64,000 nucleotides of DNA from Myotis daubentonii (Eukaryota; Chordata; Mammalia; Chiroptera; Vespertilionidae). Location of the stretch: positions 16,043,715-16,107,714 of the forward strand of contig NC_081844.1 of assembly GCF_963259705.1 (NCBI RefSeq), written 5' to 3'. Of the stretch, positions 23,046-35,572 are shown one piece after another. Under the pieces are notes generated by a model. That model had not been told where the DNA came from and ran no database searches. It was given only the letters and a program-made list of their open reading frames with translations. The translations under genes were made by a program, and so were the position numbers. Every line of letters begins with the position of its first letter. Within the stretch, counting starts at the first letter, position 1.

Positions 23046-24185
23046 AAACAGACAAAGCACACACCCACACACAAGTGTTTCATTTGTCCCAGAAGTAAGA
23101 CCGTTAGTGTCTCTTCCAAGAAATCTTACTACCCAGGTCTCAGTGAAATTACCTGGCTCCTAATATTAGAGCTGTACCTTGAATGGCGAGTAATAAGTTA
23201 ACAATCCTAACAAGTGTTGTGGTTCTCTGAAGGAAAAAACAGTATGAATATACTGACAACATTACTTCAAACACAACTCTAAATTTATACAAATTTGTTT
23301 TTCTTTTCCCATGTGGTGACCCAATCATTTCATATTAAGACCAGAAAACAAAGCAAGAAAACCAGGAATAAAAAGTGAAGAAATTTTGTATTATATTCTA
23401 GTATTTTTTTTATTATATAAGAGAAAGTAAGTATTAAGAAATCTAACTTCCAAAGAGAAACTCAAAATGCTTTTAAAGAGAATCAGAAAAATGACAGAGC
23501 TAGCTCTCCAATTTGTTTGATTCAGTGGTTTCAAAGTTCCAGGTCTTCCTCTGGCCTTGTGAGCCGCACTCCACGGGAAGCCAGAGTGCATGAGGACCAC
23601 CATCCCAGGGCTCCTCAATCTTTGCTCTGGACGAACTGACAATTTGCTTGGATTTCTTCTTGTAATGAGTTTTAAGCTAAAATTTCTCTTCTTACACATT
23701 GTCATATAAAATGGAAATTTCTGCTTCACCCCCCTCCTGTCATCACAGCAAAAAAAATAAATAAATACAAATTTGAAAAGGTTAACTAAAACTGGCTTTT
23801 AAAACCCAGTTAAAGCAAGATAAGACTGAAGAGACTGGAAAATTTTTAAACGGGGAAGATAAACACAAAAAAATAGAGCTTCCCCAAAACACTGAAACCC
23901 TCAGGCATGGTGACAACTTTCTAAACTGAAATGTCTGGACTTTGGCAGAAGTGTCATGTTTTCCAAAGCCAACTTCTGGAAATCTTAACCTAGAGTCAGA
24001 AAAATTCCTAACAAAATGAGCCAACAGCCAGGAAAAGGTTACTGAGCACGGAAAATGAGTGATTCCATTCACAAACATATATCTGCAGAAAAGAAGGCAC
24101 AACCTGGGAGAAAGGTTCAAGAAAAACTCACACCCCATCACAAATCTTCCTTGATGTTGAATTTCACCTGTTTGAGTTCTTAATT
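23046..24185. other. Downstream flank or 3' UTR of PIWIL2
   Basis: No repeat or gene is clear. On the minus strand the only AATAAA past the PIWIL2 stop that I find is at 23409-23414, about 1.7 kb downstream. That would put most of this stretch in the 3' UTR if used. Evidence for its use is lacking. Confidence 0.25.
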
Positions 24186-24189
24186 TAAA

Positions 24190-24505
24190 AAATGAAACTT
24201 ACTAAAACTGAAATATACAGAAAAAATTTATCTGGCCTCTCTCAGGAGGCCAAGCGAGAGCTAAACACCCCTTTCAACGCCAGCTTAAGTCATAGTCCCA
24301 TAAACTGAAATCCCAGAGATTAGGTCAGCAAGCGCCTGACGATACCGCCAGCTAGTTTACTACGTGTCTTTCACACTAGCTAGCAGTAGCAATATCTTGA
24401 AAAACTTGGCCTCACAGGCCTTTATATTACCTTTCCCAGTTGCCCAAATAAAGTAACTCTCTACTTTAAGGGACCTGCAATGACTTCACTCATTATCACT
24501 TCTGG
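24190..24505 (+). mobile_element. LTR-like remnant
   Basis: Plus-strand LTR-like layout: AATAAAG signal near 24448, a short R/U5-like stretch, then tctggtgctagaaatggga, which resembles a tRNA-Phe-type primer-binding site. The 5' edge is unclear. Confidence 0.4.
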
Positions 24506-24635
24506 TGCTAGAAATGGGAACTGCTTCGTAACCAGAGCTTCTAGGTGTAATTGCTACTTCTGCAGTTTCTATAGCTCCTGCTGGCTTTGCAGGCTTTTTA
24601 AGATTCCCCCATATTCACCCACTCCATCTAAGGCC

Positions 24636-24828
24636 CAGCGGTCCTCAACCTGTGGGTCGCGACCCCTGAAAATACATCCTACATATCAGATACTTACATT
24701 ACGATTCATAACAGTAGCAAAATTACAGTTATGAAGTAGCAACGAAAATAATTTTATGGTTGGGGGTCACCACAACATGAGGAACTGTATTAAAAAGGTC
24801 GTGGCATTAGGAAGGTTGAGGACCACAG
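24636..24828 (+). mobile_element. SPIN-type hAT transposon (non-autonomous)
   Basis: Terminal inverted repeats cagcggtcctcaacctg at the left and ggttgaggaccacag at the right. The inside includes the very conserved gttatgaagtagcaacg and ggttgggggtcaccac blocks that I recognise from SPIN ('Space Invader') elements of bats, murine rodents and other tetrapods. It is 193 bp and non-coding. No matching 8-bp duplication is left (ctaaggcc against acgcagta). It lies 261 bp past the PIWIL2 stop codon. Confidence 0.82.
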
Positions 24829-25088
24829 ACGCAGTAGCAGTATCACCCCAATTTGTTTTACAAAGGCAACATGGCAATTTCCAGCTGATACTTAGAATGG
24901 AACTTGCTTCTTGGTAATACCAGGTTTAAAATGGAAAAAAACAGGAAAGAAGGTATCTTATTCTACTGGGTTGGCGAAAGGGAAAACAGCAACACAAAAA
25001 TCCCTTCAATCTATTGATCCTACATGAGTCACAGCCGAGTTCTGAAGCCTAATAATTCCTCTAATCAGCTTATATCCTGGTTGTCCAG
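24829..25088 (-). other. PIWIL2: Proximal PIWIL2 3' UTR
   Basis: Sequence directly after the TGA on the minus strand. No AATAAA or ATTAAA is seen before the SPIN element, so the transcript probably runs into or through SPIN. Confidence 0.5.
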
Positions 25089-25577
<489 letters not shown>

Positions 25578-26047
25578 CTGGGAATCATTATTTTAAGTGG
25601 AATTGTTTCTATTTCCACCATTTGTAAGTCAAGAGGACATGGGTGAATTTCCTCACGTTAGGTGCCCCTGTTTTTATATCAAAACAAGAAAAACAAGGAT
25701 AATTTTTTTTTTTTGGCTGCAGAAGTTTAAGTACTCCAGCAAAATATTTATATAATCTGAGCTTAAGGGTTTGGGATATCAATTAGCTGCACCTCATTAA
25801 TCATCAAAGAGCAGTTTAAAAGATATAAATGCCTCAGACTGCTTAGGGGTAAAGCCCTGGCATCAGTATTTTTTAAGCTCTTCAAGTAAATCTAATGAAC
25901 AACAGGATTACCAACCATTCCTCAAAAAGATACCATTATCATGAAAGACATGAAGAAACTCAAGGGGTAAATATTACTGGGATTGGGCAATGACTTTACC
26001 TTAGCTAGCCAGTCAGAGTGAGAAAGAGTAAGTTACTGGTCAACTCA

Positions 26048-26260
<213 letters not shown>

Positions 26261-26393
26261 TCAAATAACTGGTTCAAGGACACACAGGGACCAAACCATA
26301 ATTAGAACTTGTGTTTCCTGACTCAACAGCCTATTCAAGAATCGTGGTAGAAACTAGCATTCTGTGTGCAGAACATTAAGCATGCATGATCTT

Positions 26394-26456
26394 TTTTATA
26401 AAAATAAAAATCTTTTTGTTGAAAATATTACATACTGGTATGTCCCCTTTTTCCCA
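26394..26456 (-). mobile_element. 63-bp L1 3'-end insertion
   Basis: Only 63 bp of antisense L1 3' tail, flanked by a perfect 16-bp target duplication (26378-26393 and 26457-26472, aagcatgcatgatctt). An extremely 5'-truncated retrotransposition event between two PIWIL2 exons. Confidence 0.85.
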
Positions 26457-26526
26457 AAGCATGCATGATCTTAAGAAAAGAATGTATGTTCAATAGTTTA
26501 TACCTAAGAGGCAAAAACTTTATTGT

Positions 26527-26750
26527 TGGTTTGTTTTTTTCTAATATTTACATTCAGTATTATTTTGTATTAGTTTCAGATGTACAGCATAGTAGACAGT
26601 CATACACTTTACAAAGTGTTCCCCCTGATATTTCCAGTATCCACCTGGCCCCAGACATAGTTACTATAATAATATTATACATTTCTTATGCTGTACTTTA
26701 CATCCCCATTAAATCTTTATTTTTTTTACCAGTAAAATCTGAGGATTCCA
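26527..26750 (-). mobile_element. Old L1 3' end, antisense
   Basis: Reverse-complement L1 tail phrases (gtattagtttcagatgtac, gcatagtagacag) ending about 100 bp before a PIWIL2 exon. Confidence 0.6.
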
Positions 26751-26848
26751 TTCCACATCTTCCCAGACAACCTACCTATTCCAATACCCAGGGAATGGAC
26801 AACTTCTGCAACATATTCTTGCTGAAATGTCATTTTTTTGTCCACTTA

Positions 26849-27833
<985 letters not shown>

Positions 27834-28045
27834 ACCCTGCAGGTGTGGTTCAGTGGTTGAGCAACGACCTATGAACCAGGAGGTCACGGTTCAATTCCCC
27901 ATTAGGGCACAGGCCTGGGTTGTGGGCTCAGTCCTCAGTGTGGGGAGTGCAGGAGGTAGCCGATCAATGATTCTCTCTCATCACTAATGTTTTTATCTCT
28001 CCCTCTTCCTTTCTCTCTGAAATTAATAAAAATATACTTAAAAAT
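27834..28045 (+). mobile_element. Bat SINE
   Basis: Forward SINE: head ccctgcaggtgtggttcag, B-box-like ggttcaattcccc, tail aaattaataaaaat. Confidence 0.86.
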
Positions 28046-28479
28046 AAACAAAAAACCCTAAATTATCACTGAATTAAATAGGTACATACTATACATTCTT
28101 GATAGGTTGCTCTACATGAAAATTTACAATTTCAATGATCCCTTTTAAACATAATCACCTAGAACCTTGTTAGAGCCTAAATTCAGATTTCAAATATTTT
28201 ATGAATGTTCTTTTTTCCTGAGCCACCACAAGTACTACATTTACAAACATGTAATTCATCTTCGTATTCCAAGACTGGAATTACTGCCCCAGTCTGTAGC
28301 ACTTTTTTGTGTGTGCGCTGCTTTTAGCCATCTAGCATCTAGTCCACCTTTTGGGGGAAGAGGATTTAGTTTCCTTCTGCCTCCAATATGACAGTCGGTG
28401 GGACTATTAATCAAGGTGCCTTCCCCTAATCAAATCCAGGCTTCTCAGCATTATTGACAAGTAGGACTGGCTAATTCTT

Positions 28480-28592
28480 TGTTGTTGGGGGCTGACAATA
28501 TAGGATACTTAGCAGCATTCCTGGCCTCTGCCCACTAGATGCCAGTAGCAATCTCCCCAGTTATAACCCAAAATGTCACTGCACTAACCAAA
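28480..28592 (+). mobile_element. MER5-like hAT fragment
   Basis: Contains gcagcattcctggcctctgc and cactagatgccagtagcaa, the diagnostic middle of the ancient MER5/Charlie-group transposons. Confidence 0.75.
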
Positions 28593-29019
28593 GGACACAG
28601 AGAGGATTCAAGCCATGCCAACAGAACACTCCTCCCTTGTTCTGAGTCTTGAGTAGAGACTGAAAATCACTTGCTCCTTCCATGGCAATGCCTCTTCAGG
28701 TCCTTGCTTCTGGAACTCTAGGAGCTACCTGGCTCCTGTCTATTTCCCACCGTGATGCTCAACCTTCTCACCAGTCCTCTGAGACTCCCCATGATCTTAC
28801 CAATTATGTGAAAGTTAGCACATTTCTGTGACTTCCCCAAAACCCCTGAGACACTGTGTTAATAGGTGGCTATCACAGGCACTTAGATCTGGAAAAAGCC
28901 CTCATGTCACAGATGAGGAGAGAGACAGGAAGTACACTGGATCTGGGGCCAGTTGACTTGGGACTGACTCTACTGCTGTTCAGCTATGTGTTTCCTTAGT
29001 TGAAAAATGGAGATAAATG

Positions 29020-29231
29020 CCGAAACCGGTTTGGCTCAGTGGATAGAGCGTCGGCCTGCAGACTGAAAGGTCCCGGGTTCGATTCTGGTCAAGGGCATGT
29101 ATCTGGGTTTTGGGCACTTCCCCAGTGGGGGATGTGCAGGAGGCAGCTGATCGATGTTTCTCTCTCATCGATGTTTCTAACTCTCTATTTCTCTTCCTCT
29201 CTGTAAAAAATCAATAAAATATATTTTTTTA
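29020..29231 (+). mobile_element. Ves SINE, full length
   Basis: Young forward Ves SINE (head cgaaaccggtttggctcag, end caataaaatatattt). Flanked by a 17-bp target duplication (29003-29019; second copy ending at 29248). Confidence 0.95.
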
Positions 29232-29600
29232 AAAAATGGAGATAAATGACTACCTTCTTCTTGGGGTTGTTAAAAGAGATAAAGTAAAATCTAATCTAAT
29301 AAAAGAGAAACATGCAAATTGACTGTACCTTCACTATGCCCCAAACCAAGCCCACCAGCTAATCAGGGTGACTATATGCAAATTAACCCAACCAAGATGG
29401 CGGCCGGCAGCCACGGAGCTGGAGCAAGCAGAAGGCTTGGTTGCCCTGGCGATGGAGGAAGCCAAGCTTCCTGCCTGCCCTGGCCAGCTGTGGCCTCCGC
29501 TAAAGGCAACAAAGTTTCAATTATAGAAGACAAATAAATCCCAGATACCTGCTTCCAGCCAGCCTTCACTGGGAGCTTGAGTGGCTGGGGGCTGTGGCCA

Positions 29601-29742
29601 GCCTGCAAACAGCCATCAGCCACTCACCCAGGCTGGCCAGGAACCCCAGCAGGACCCCCCTTCCTGAAGGGGATGTGGCCAACCTGAAAACGGCCCTCAG
29701 CCCCTCACCCAGGCAGGCCAGGCACCCCAGCAGGACCCCCAC
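29601..29742 (+). repeat. Two-copy ~80-bp tandem duplication in Helitron
   Basis: Units beginning at about 29601 and 29682 share the ctcacccagg and ccccagcaggaccccc segments with scattered differences. Confidence 0.8.
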
Positions 29743-29867
29743 CCTGATCCGGGACACCCTTCAGGGCAAACCAGCCAGCCCCCACCCATGTACCAGGCAT
29801 ATAATAAAGGGGTAATGTGAAAATTGACCCTAACAGCAGAACAACTGGGAATGACTGGTCACTATGA

Positions 29868-29932
29868 CACACACTGACCACCAGGGGGCAGATGCTCAAT
29901 GCAGGAGCTGGCCCCTGGTGGTCAGTGTGCTC
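29868..29932. promoter_or_regulatory. Palindromic pair of CTCF-like cores
   Basis: Plus-strand CCACCAGGGGGCA at 29878-29890 fits the CTCF core consensus. A second, slightly weaker copy in opposite orientation (accaccaggggc on minus) is at 29911-29922. The arms extend into a cacactgacc palindrome. Binding is not shown by sequence alone. Confidence 0.5.
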
Positions 29933-30348
29933 CCACAGGGGGAGCTCTGCTCAGCCACAAGCCAGGCTGACGGCTGTCAGCACAGCAGTGATGGCGGGAG
30001 CCTCTCCCGCCTCCTCAGCAGCGCTAAGGATGTCTGACTGCAGCTTAGGCCTGCTCCCCCCTGGCAAGTGGACACCCCCGAGGGCTACTGGGCTGCCAGA
30101 GGGATGTCTGACTGCCAGCTTAGGCCCGGTCCCCCCAGGAAGTGGGCCTAAGCCAGCAGGTTGACATCCCCCGAGGGGTCCCAGACTGAGAGAGGGCACA
30201 GGCCGGGCTGAGGGACTCCCCGAAGTGCACAAATTTTTGTGCACCGGGCCTCTAGTAATAAATATAATAATAAATAACATAAACTGATGAACAAAAACAG
30301 ATCCAGAGACAGAGAAGCATTGAGAAGCATCGATCAGACCGTCTAACC

Positions 30349-30564
30349 CAGCCGTGGGCAAACTACGGCCCGCGGGCCAAATCTGACCCGTTTGAAATGA
30401 ATAAAACTAAAATAAATAAAAAAAAGACCGTACCCTTTTATGTAATGATGTTTACTTTGAATTTATATTAGTGCACACAAACACTCAATCCATGCTTTTG
30501 TTCCGGCCCTCCGGTCCAGTTTAAGAACCCATTGTGGCCGAGTCAAAAAGTTTGCCCACCCCTG
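30349..30564 (+). mobile_element. nhAT transposon
   Basis: Terminal repeats cagccgtgggcaaac / gtttgcccacccctg and a perfect 8-bp target duplication gtctaacc (30341-30348 and 30565-30572). Orientation is opposite to the copies at 9056 and 30645. Confidence 0.96.
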
Positions 30565-30644
30565 GTCTAACCTCAAAGGGAAGGGGGAGAGATCAACCAA
30601 AGGACTTGTATGCATGCATCTAAGCATAACCAATGGACACAGAC

Positions 30645-30840
30645 CAGGGGTGGGCAAACTTTTTTGACTTGAGGGCCACAATGGGTTCTTAAACTGGATT
30701 GGAAGGCCGGAACAAAAGCATGGATGGAGTGTTTGTGTGAACTAATATAAATTCAAAGTAAACATCATTACATAAAAGGGTACGGTCTTTTTTTTGTTTG
30801 TTTTATTCATTTCAAATGGGCCGTAGTTTGCCCACGGCTG
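30645..30840 (-). mobile_element. nhAT transposon
   Basis: Terminal repeats caggggtgggcaaac / gtttgcccacggctg. The target duplication has one mismatch (acacagac against acatagac at 30637-30644 and 30841-30848). Nearly the same sequence as the copy at 9056-9250. Confidence 0.95.
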
Positions 30841-30979
30841 ACATAGACACTAGGGGGGTGAGGGCATGAGTGGGAGGGTGGGGGAGGCAATGGGGGGATA
30901 AGGACACATATGTAATACCTTAATCAATACAGAAAAAAAATCGAAATTAAAAAAAAATACAGGTTCCAGAAAAAATATA

Positions 30980-31108
30980 TATACAGGATGGGCAAAAGCA
31001 GGTTTATAGTCGTTCATATAGAAAATAATACAATAATTAATAAATAATAACACAATAAACTGTTCCACATACTCACACTGTAAACCTACTTCTGCCCCAC
31101 CCTGCATA
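30980..31108 (+). mobile_element. Mariner-type MITE
   Basis: About 129 bp. Inverted ends resembling caggatgggcaaaagcagg and ctacttctgccccaccctg, TA at both borders, A/T-rich middle. Non-coding; mobilised by a Tc1/mariner transposase in trans. Confidence 0.85.
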
Positions 31109-32345
31109 TGTATGTGTCTTAAAAGCCATACACAAAAGTTGAGACTGATCTATGTCAAGGAAATACAGATATTATGAAGTACAGAAAGGGACAATACAAG
31201 ATGAGTGGAGTGAAAAATAGAATCAAATTCATTTGAAGTATTCACTGATATTACCTCTTTCTTTAAAATTTGCTAACCAACCACTGAATGTGATTCACTA
31301 TACTTTGCCCTATGTAAGCTTCCAGTAGAAGTGAAAGACATGATTCCTGCTATCAAGGAACTTAAAAAACCTAACAACAGTCAACAATGCTAAGTGCTCC
31401 AGGTCATCTGGTCTATTCTTCTTGCTTCATAAACAATAATAAAACTATGTTCTAAGGAGGGGTCAGGATATATGACAAATCATAATATTAACACATAGAT
31501 GTTAAATGTACTGTATGTTAAAAACCAGTACCAAAAACAATAAATTAATGAGTTCCTTGAAAGCAGGACTATGCTTGTTTGGCTTGGTATCCCTAGCTCT
31601 GACTACAATGGCAAAGGTCAAGCAGAAAATAAGTATCTGCTGAAAATCTGAGATGTCCTTTTATGGGTGCCTCAATTTGTTCATAGAACACATCTAATGC
31701 CCACTAGTTATGAGCCATTGTGCTAGTCTCATAAAATTAGAAAATTACTTTGAGACCATCAAATATTCATGGAACTCAAAGTAGAACTGGGAGACAGACA
31801 TATAAAGCAAATGCTCTCAATACATTATCATAATGAGGATAAGCAAAATGTTGTGAGAACAGAGAAGTATAAGATATTTGTTCTCTGGAGGGAGACGTGA
31901 ACATTATGCTTCAGGAAAAGACATGATGAAAGAATTAGAAAATTCAGTCAGCAAAGAAGGGTAAAAGGATCCAGGTAGAGCATGAGCAAAGGCTTAGATT
32001 GTGGCTGGACAAGGGTTAAGTAAATGACTGAAGAATACTCTGGCAATGATCTACAAAAACAGATTGAAGAGGATTAAGAATCAGTATTAGGAGATGACTT
32101 TCAGTTCAGGATATTAAAAAATACAGAAAACCTCCATTCCCATGATAACACCACAAAATAATATAAAAATCACACATATATGTGGGACTATCAAAGACCA
32201 GCAGATACAGAAAGCCTTGATAAACTGATGTCCAGAGATGGGAGCCTTCACAGGTGAGTAGTGAAGTTCTGAAGCTTTCAAGAAACAAATGCCAGGAATG
32301 AGTGTGGGCAGCAGGAAGTGGAGGTCTGAGAAAGTTTACCAGGGC
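31109..32345. other. Intron, no feature recognised
   Basis: Unique-looking A/T-rich intron sequence. Open frames on the minus strand here have no recognisable domain. Confidence 0.4.
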
Positions 32346-32349
32346 AACA

Positions 32350-32560
32350 ACAGGCCAGACAGACAGGATTCTGGGGAGATGGCTGAGTAGGAAGCACTAG
32401 GAATCTTCCTCCCCAACTAGATAACAACTACACTTGGCATAATCTAGAACTCTGGAGTCTGTTGAAGGCTTGCAGGTAAATTACAGTTAATATCAGCAAT
32501 TAGCACAGTAACAGCTCCCCATACCCTGCTCGCAGACCCTAACAAATACTGGGATCTGTG
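32350..32560 (+). mobile_element. Old L1 5' fragment, sense
   Basis: The ggggagatggctgagtagga phrase and the following text resemble the 5' UTR of an old mammalian L1. Confidence 0.5.
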
Positions 32561-32758
32561 CTCTGATTGTCGACTGCTGCTTTTGAATGCAGATAGAGGT
32601 TGGTGGCCATTGTCATTTCCACTTCCCTGTTGAGGGCAAGTGACTATAAGGGGATTTAACAGGCTAATGCCATTCCTTCCTGTCCCCAGTCATTTTTGTC
32701 CTTTTTCTCTATTAGGAGCCAGACAATAAAGACTAAGACATTAAAAAACAACTGCATT

Positions 32759-32913
32759 AGTCGGTGCTGGGTCACAGCGCTCCCAGTGGCGGCAGTCAGT
32801 GCTGGGTCGCCACAGCAACCTAGCACTGATTGCAGGGCTGACTTCTGGTTGGTCAAGCCTTTGGTTGTTTTGGACATTATGGACCCTGGGTTTTTATATA
32901 TTAGGATTATTTG
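32759..32913 (-). mobile_element. Helitron 5'-end-like sequence, truncated
   Basis: On the minus strand it starts TCCTAATATATAAAAACCC, similar in style to bat Helitron 5' ends. The 3' hairpin and CTAG end are missing because the segment stops at the retrocopy border. Confidence 0.4.
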
Positions 32914-33018
32914 GGGGAGGAGGGAGCAGATATATGATAATTTGAACTTCAATCCCAGTTTCTTTTCTGAAACAAACATCCAGTCAGTCATATTTGTCTT
33001 TATGTCATATAGTTTAGG

Positions 33019-33485
33019 CAGTATTCTCAAACTTTTAATCTCAGAACCTGTTTATCAAAAATTATTGAAGACCTCAGAGAGCTTTTGCTTATGTAGGCTG
33101 ATGTTTACTCCATTAGAGCTTAAAACTGAGAAAATTTTAAAATATTTATTCACTTGAAAATAATACATTTATTACATGTTAAAAATATATTTTTATAAAA
33201 TTAAGTACATTTTAAAAACAAAGAGTTTAGTAAAAACCATGCCATTATTTTATACTTTTTGGAAATTGAATTGATGTATGCCCAGGAGAAGATAGTTACA
33301 TTTTCTGTTTCTATACTTAATTGGCTGCTATATTACACACCATGTGCCTTCTAGAAAACTCCACTGTACACTCACAAGAAGAATAAGACAGAACACAAAT
33401 AACATGCTTATGTTATTATGAAAATAGTTTTGACCTCAAGGAGCACCTAAAAGGTCCCCAGACTATACTTTGAGAATTCTTGCTT
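33019..33485. mobile_element. Old hAT-like DNA transposon
   Basis: Ends cagtattctcaaactttt and gagaattcttg look like decayed hAT terminal repeats, with similar 8-bp flanks (agtttagg / ctttaagg). Ancient mammalian group; exact family not assigned. Confidence 0.5.
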
Positions 33486-34299
33486 TAAGGATATTAGTTG
33501 GCAGAAAATAGGAAGAAATTTTCAGTTTACTGCAAAGATTTTTTTATGGAGAATTAAAACATTTTTACGACTATATCTATTAAATCTGTTGAAATATACA
33601 AAAATTTCCATTTAGTCTGTTGCATATAAAACTATTATAATTAGGAGAACTACATTAATTAATCTTCCTTTTAAACCTGGTTTGGTTAACTGAATACTCC
33701 TACCTCCACACTCTGACTTCTTAACTGAGATTTCAGACATGTGTATCCCTTGTCCTTGAATTGACATCTCCAATAGGATGCCTAATAGCCATCTAACTTC
33801 ACATTGTCAGAACAGAACTCTAGCTTTACTTCCATAAACATGAACGGCTCTCACTTTTGTCCCTCAGAAAATGGCACCACCATTCACCCAACTATTTAAA
33901 CTAAAAACCTAAAAGTCATTCCCAACTTCTCTTTTTTGAGCGCCATGTGACATCTACTCTATGAGCTGCCAAAATATACCTCTTTCCTTTGGATCCCACG
34001 CTGCCATCCTAGCCCTAGTATCCCCATTTTCCCCACAATGTTATATTTTTCCCAACTTTTGATAATTAGTGTAATTAATTTATCTACTTATAAACATAAA
34101 TCAGACCCTATCCCATCTCACCCTAAATTCTTACAATTCTATATAAATTTCTTGGAATGAAAATTAACTACTTACAGAGTCCTACATGTGGCCTGGGCTC
34201 TACCAACCTCTCCATCCTTAACTCACACCATTGCCTTCTTTCTGTCTCTTTAACTTTCCCCACCATCTAGCTTCTCTACTTGCTGTTGTCCTCATCTGG

Positions 34300-34665
34300 A
34301 AACCACCATCCAAGCTTCTGTGTGCCTGGCTTCTTCCTGTCATTTAGGTCTCAACTCAAATGCTTCCCTCTCAGAGGAGCCTTCTCTGACCAGGTCAGTC
34401 ATTGCTAGACCCACCTTCATGATTCTCTTACATCACCGAGTTTCACCTAATTTATTCATAAATATTTCACTATATGAGGGTATTTGGCTTATCTCCATGC
34501 ATGTTCTTTGTCCTTTTCCCCTACAACCATCACCAGAATTTAAACTCTAGAAAAACAGGGACTGTATGTGACTTGTTCACAGTTGTATTTTCAGTGTCCA
34601 CCCAGACGTAGTCAGAATTGAATTATAGGAATAAATAAATAAGCATATGAAGTAATAAATGAATC
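34300..34665 (+). mobile_element. L2 fragment, sense
   Basis: Contains tctcaactcaaatgcttccc, gccttctctgacca, aattcataaatatttc and the closing ataggaataaataaataag, the usual L2 3' end order. Confidence 0.75.
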
Positions 34666-35009
34666 ATAGTCAAGACACTGTATTGCAAAAATAACTTAAT
34701 TAAATGCTGTCTTTGCTATTCTCAATTACCAAGGAAAATACAAAGAATTCCATATATTCATGGACGACAGCTGTATGCTTTATCTTTAATGCCTTTCTAC
34801 TTTTGTACTAACTCACCATATGGAGGGGGGGAAAAGCATGGTAATTCAGCAACATCTTGTATATATGTAACCTAATTTTCAAAACACACAAAATTTTTTC
34901 TTATTTCATGTCTTTGATCTTTAGAATTAATGTAATAAATAAAAATTTAAATATATATGATTAAATGAAAAGAAAAAAAAATAAAATAAAATAAAAAACA
35001 ACTGCATTG

Positions 35010-35224
35010 CCCGGCCGGTATGGCTCAGTGGTTGAGTGTCGACCTATGAACCAAGAGGTCACGGTTGGATTCTTGGTTAGGTCGCATGCCTGGGTTGCGA
35101 GCTCCATCCCCTATAAGGGGCATGCAGGAGGCAGCCAATGGATGTTTCTTTCTCATCGATGTTTCTATCTCTCTCCCCCTCTCCCTTCCTCTCTTTGAAA
35201 TCAATTTAAATATATATATTTTTA
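35010..35224 (+). mobile_element. Bat SINE at the edge of the retrocopy
   Basis: Forward SINE with head cccggccggtatggctcag and end aaatcaatttaaat. Its own imperfect duplication is aactgcat / aactacat. It inserted next to the right target-duplication copy of the 32759 segment. Confidence 0.87.
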
Positions 35225-35572
35225 AAAACTACATCTATGGGGGAAAACTAGAAAGTTACCCCATGACCAGGAAAGGCTCAGAAAAGAACTTAAATTTACA
35301 CTGCTGGTTGAGCCACAGCACAGACACATCCTACAATCAAAAAACAATAACAAAAAACCCCCCAAAACAGCAAACCCTGGGGAAAGGGAGAATCTGATTT
35401 CCAGAGTAATTACATTAAATGTCATTTTCAATAAAAAAAAAAATCACAAGGCTCACACAAAAATAACAGGAAAGTATGGCCCATGCAGAGGGAAAAATTA
35501 AATAAACATAAACTGTTACTGAAAAAGATCTAATGGCAGCTATACTAGCCAAAGACTTTAAAACAACCATCT

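Larger units (their letters stand above)
29290..30255 (+). mobile_element. HeliBat Helitron, 966 bp
   Basis: 5' TC at 29290 after A, with a 16-nt leader ending aataaaag; 3' CTAG at 30252-30255 before T. A palindromic gcacaaatttttgtgc hairpin lies just inside the 3' end. Internally it holds an ~80-bp tandem duplication (units starting about 29601 and 29682) and a palindromic pair of CTCF-like cores at 29878 and 29911. No Rep/helicase is encoded. It lies in the large PIWIL2 intron. Confidence 0.9.
30256..30960 (+). mobile_element. L1 3' UTR fragment carrying two nhATs
   Basis: Forward bat L1 3' UTR: aacataaactgatgaac near 30278 and gataaggacacatatgtaat near 30897, with an A-rich tail. Two nhAT insertions split it (30349-30564, 30645-30840). 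Confidence 0.82.
32759..34992 (+). mobile_element. 2.2-kb L1-mobilised segment (putative retrocopy)
   Basis: A perfect 16-bp direct repeat (aaaaaacaactgcatt) lies at 32743-32758 and 34993-35008. The left copy follows TT, giving the L1 endonuclease TT|AAAA site. The right end has ATTAAA at 34960-34965 followed within ~10 nt by an A-rich tail. The body is not L1: it holds a Helitron-5'-like stretch (32759-32913), an old hAT (33019-33485) and an L2 fragment in sense. This is what a retrotransposed, polyadenylated non-coding transcript would look like. I recognise no parent gene. Confidence 0.65.

Noticed and set aside
29000..29206. Recurrent 60-70-codon frames starting near VDRASACRLKGPGFDSGQG (also at 3184, 7824, 55714, 56267)
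   Set aside because: They are translations of the Ves SINE head and body. The repetition reflects the repeat, not a protein family.
32656..33157. Open frames of 124 and 153 codons on opposite strands
   Set aside because: They overlap each other, run through Helitron-like and hAT-like DNA and show no domain.
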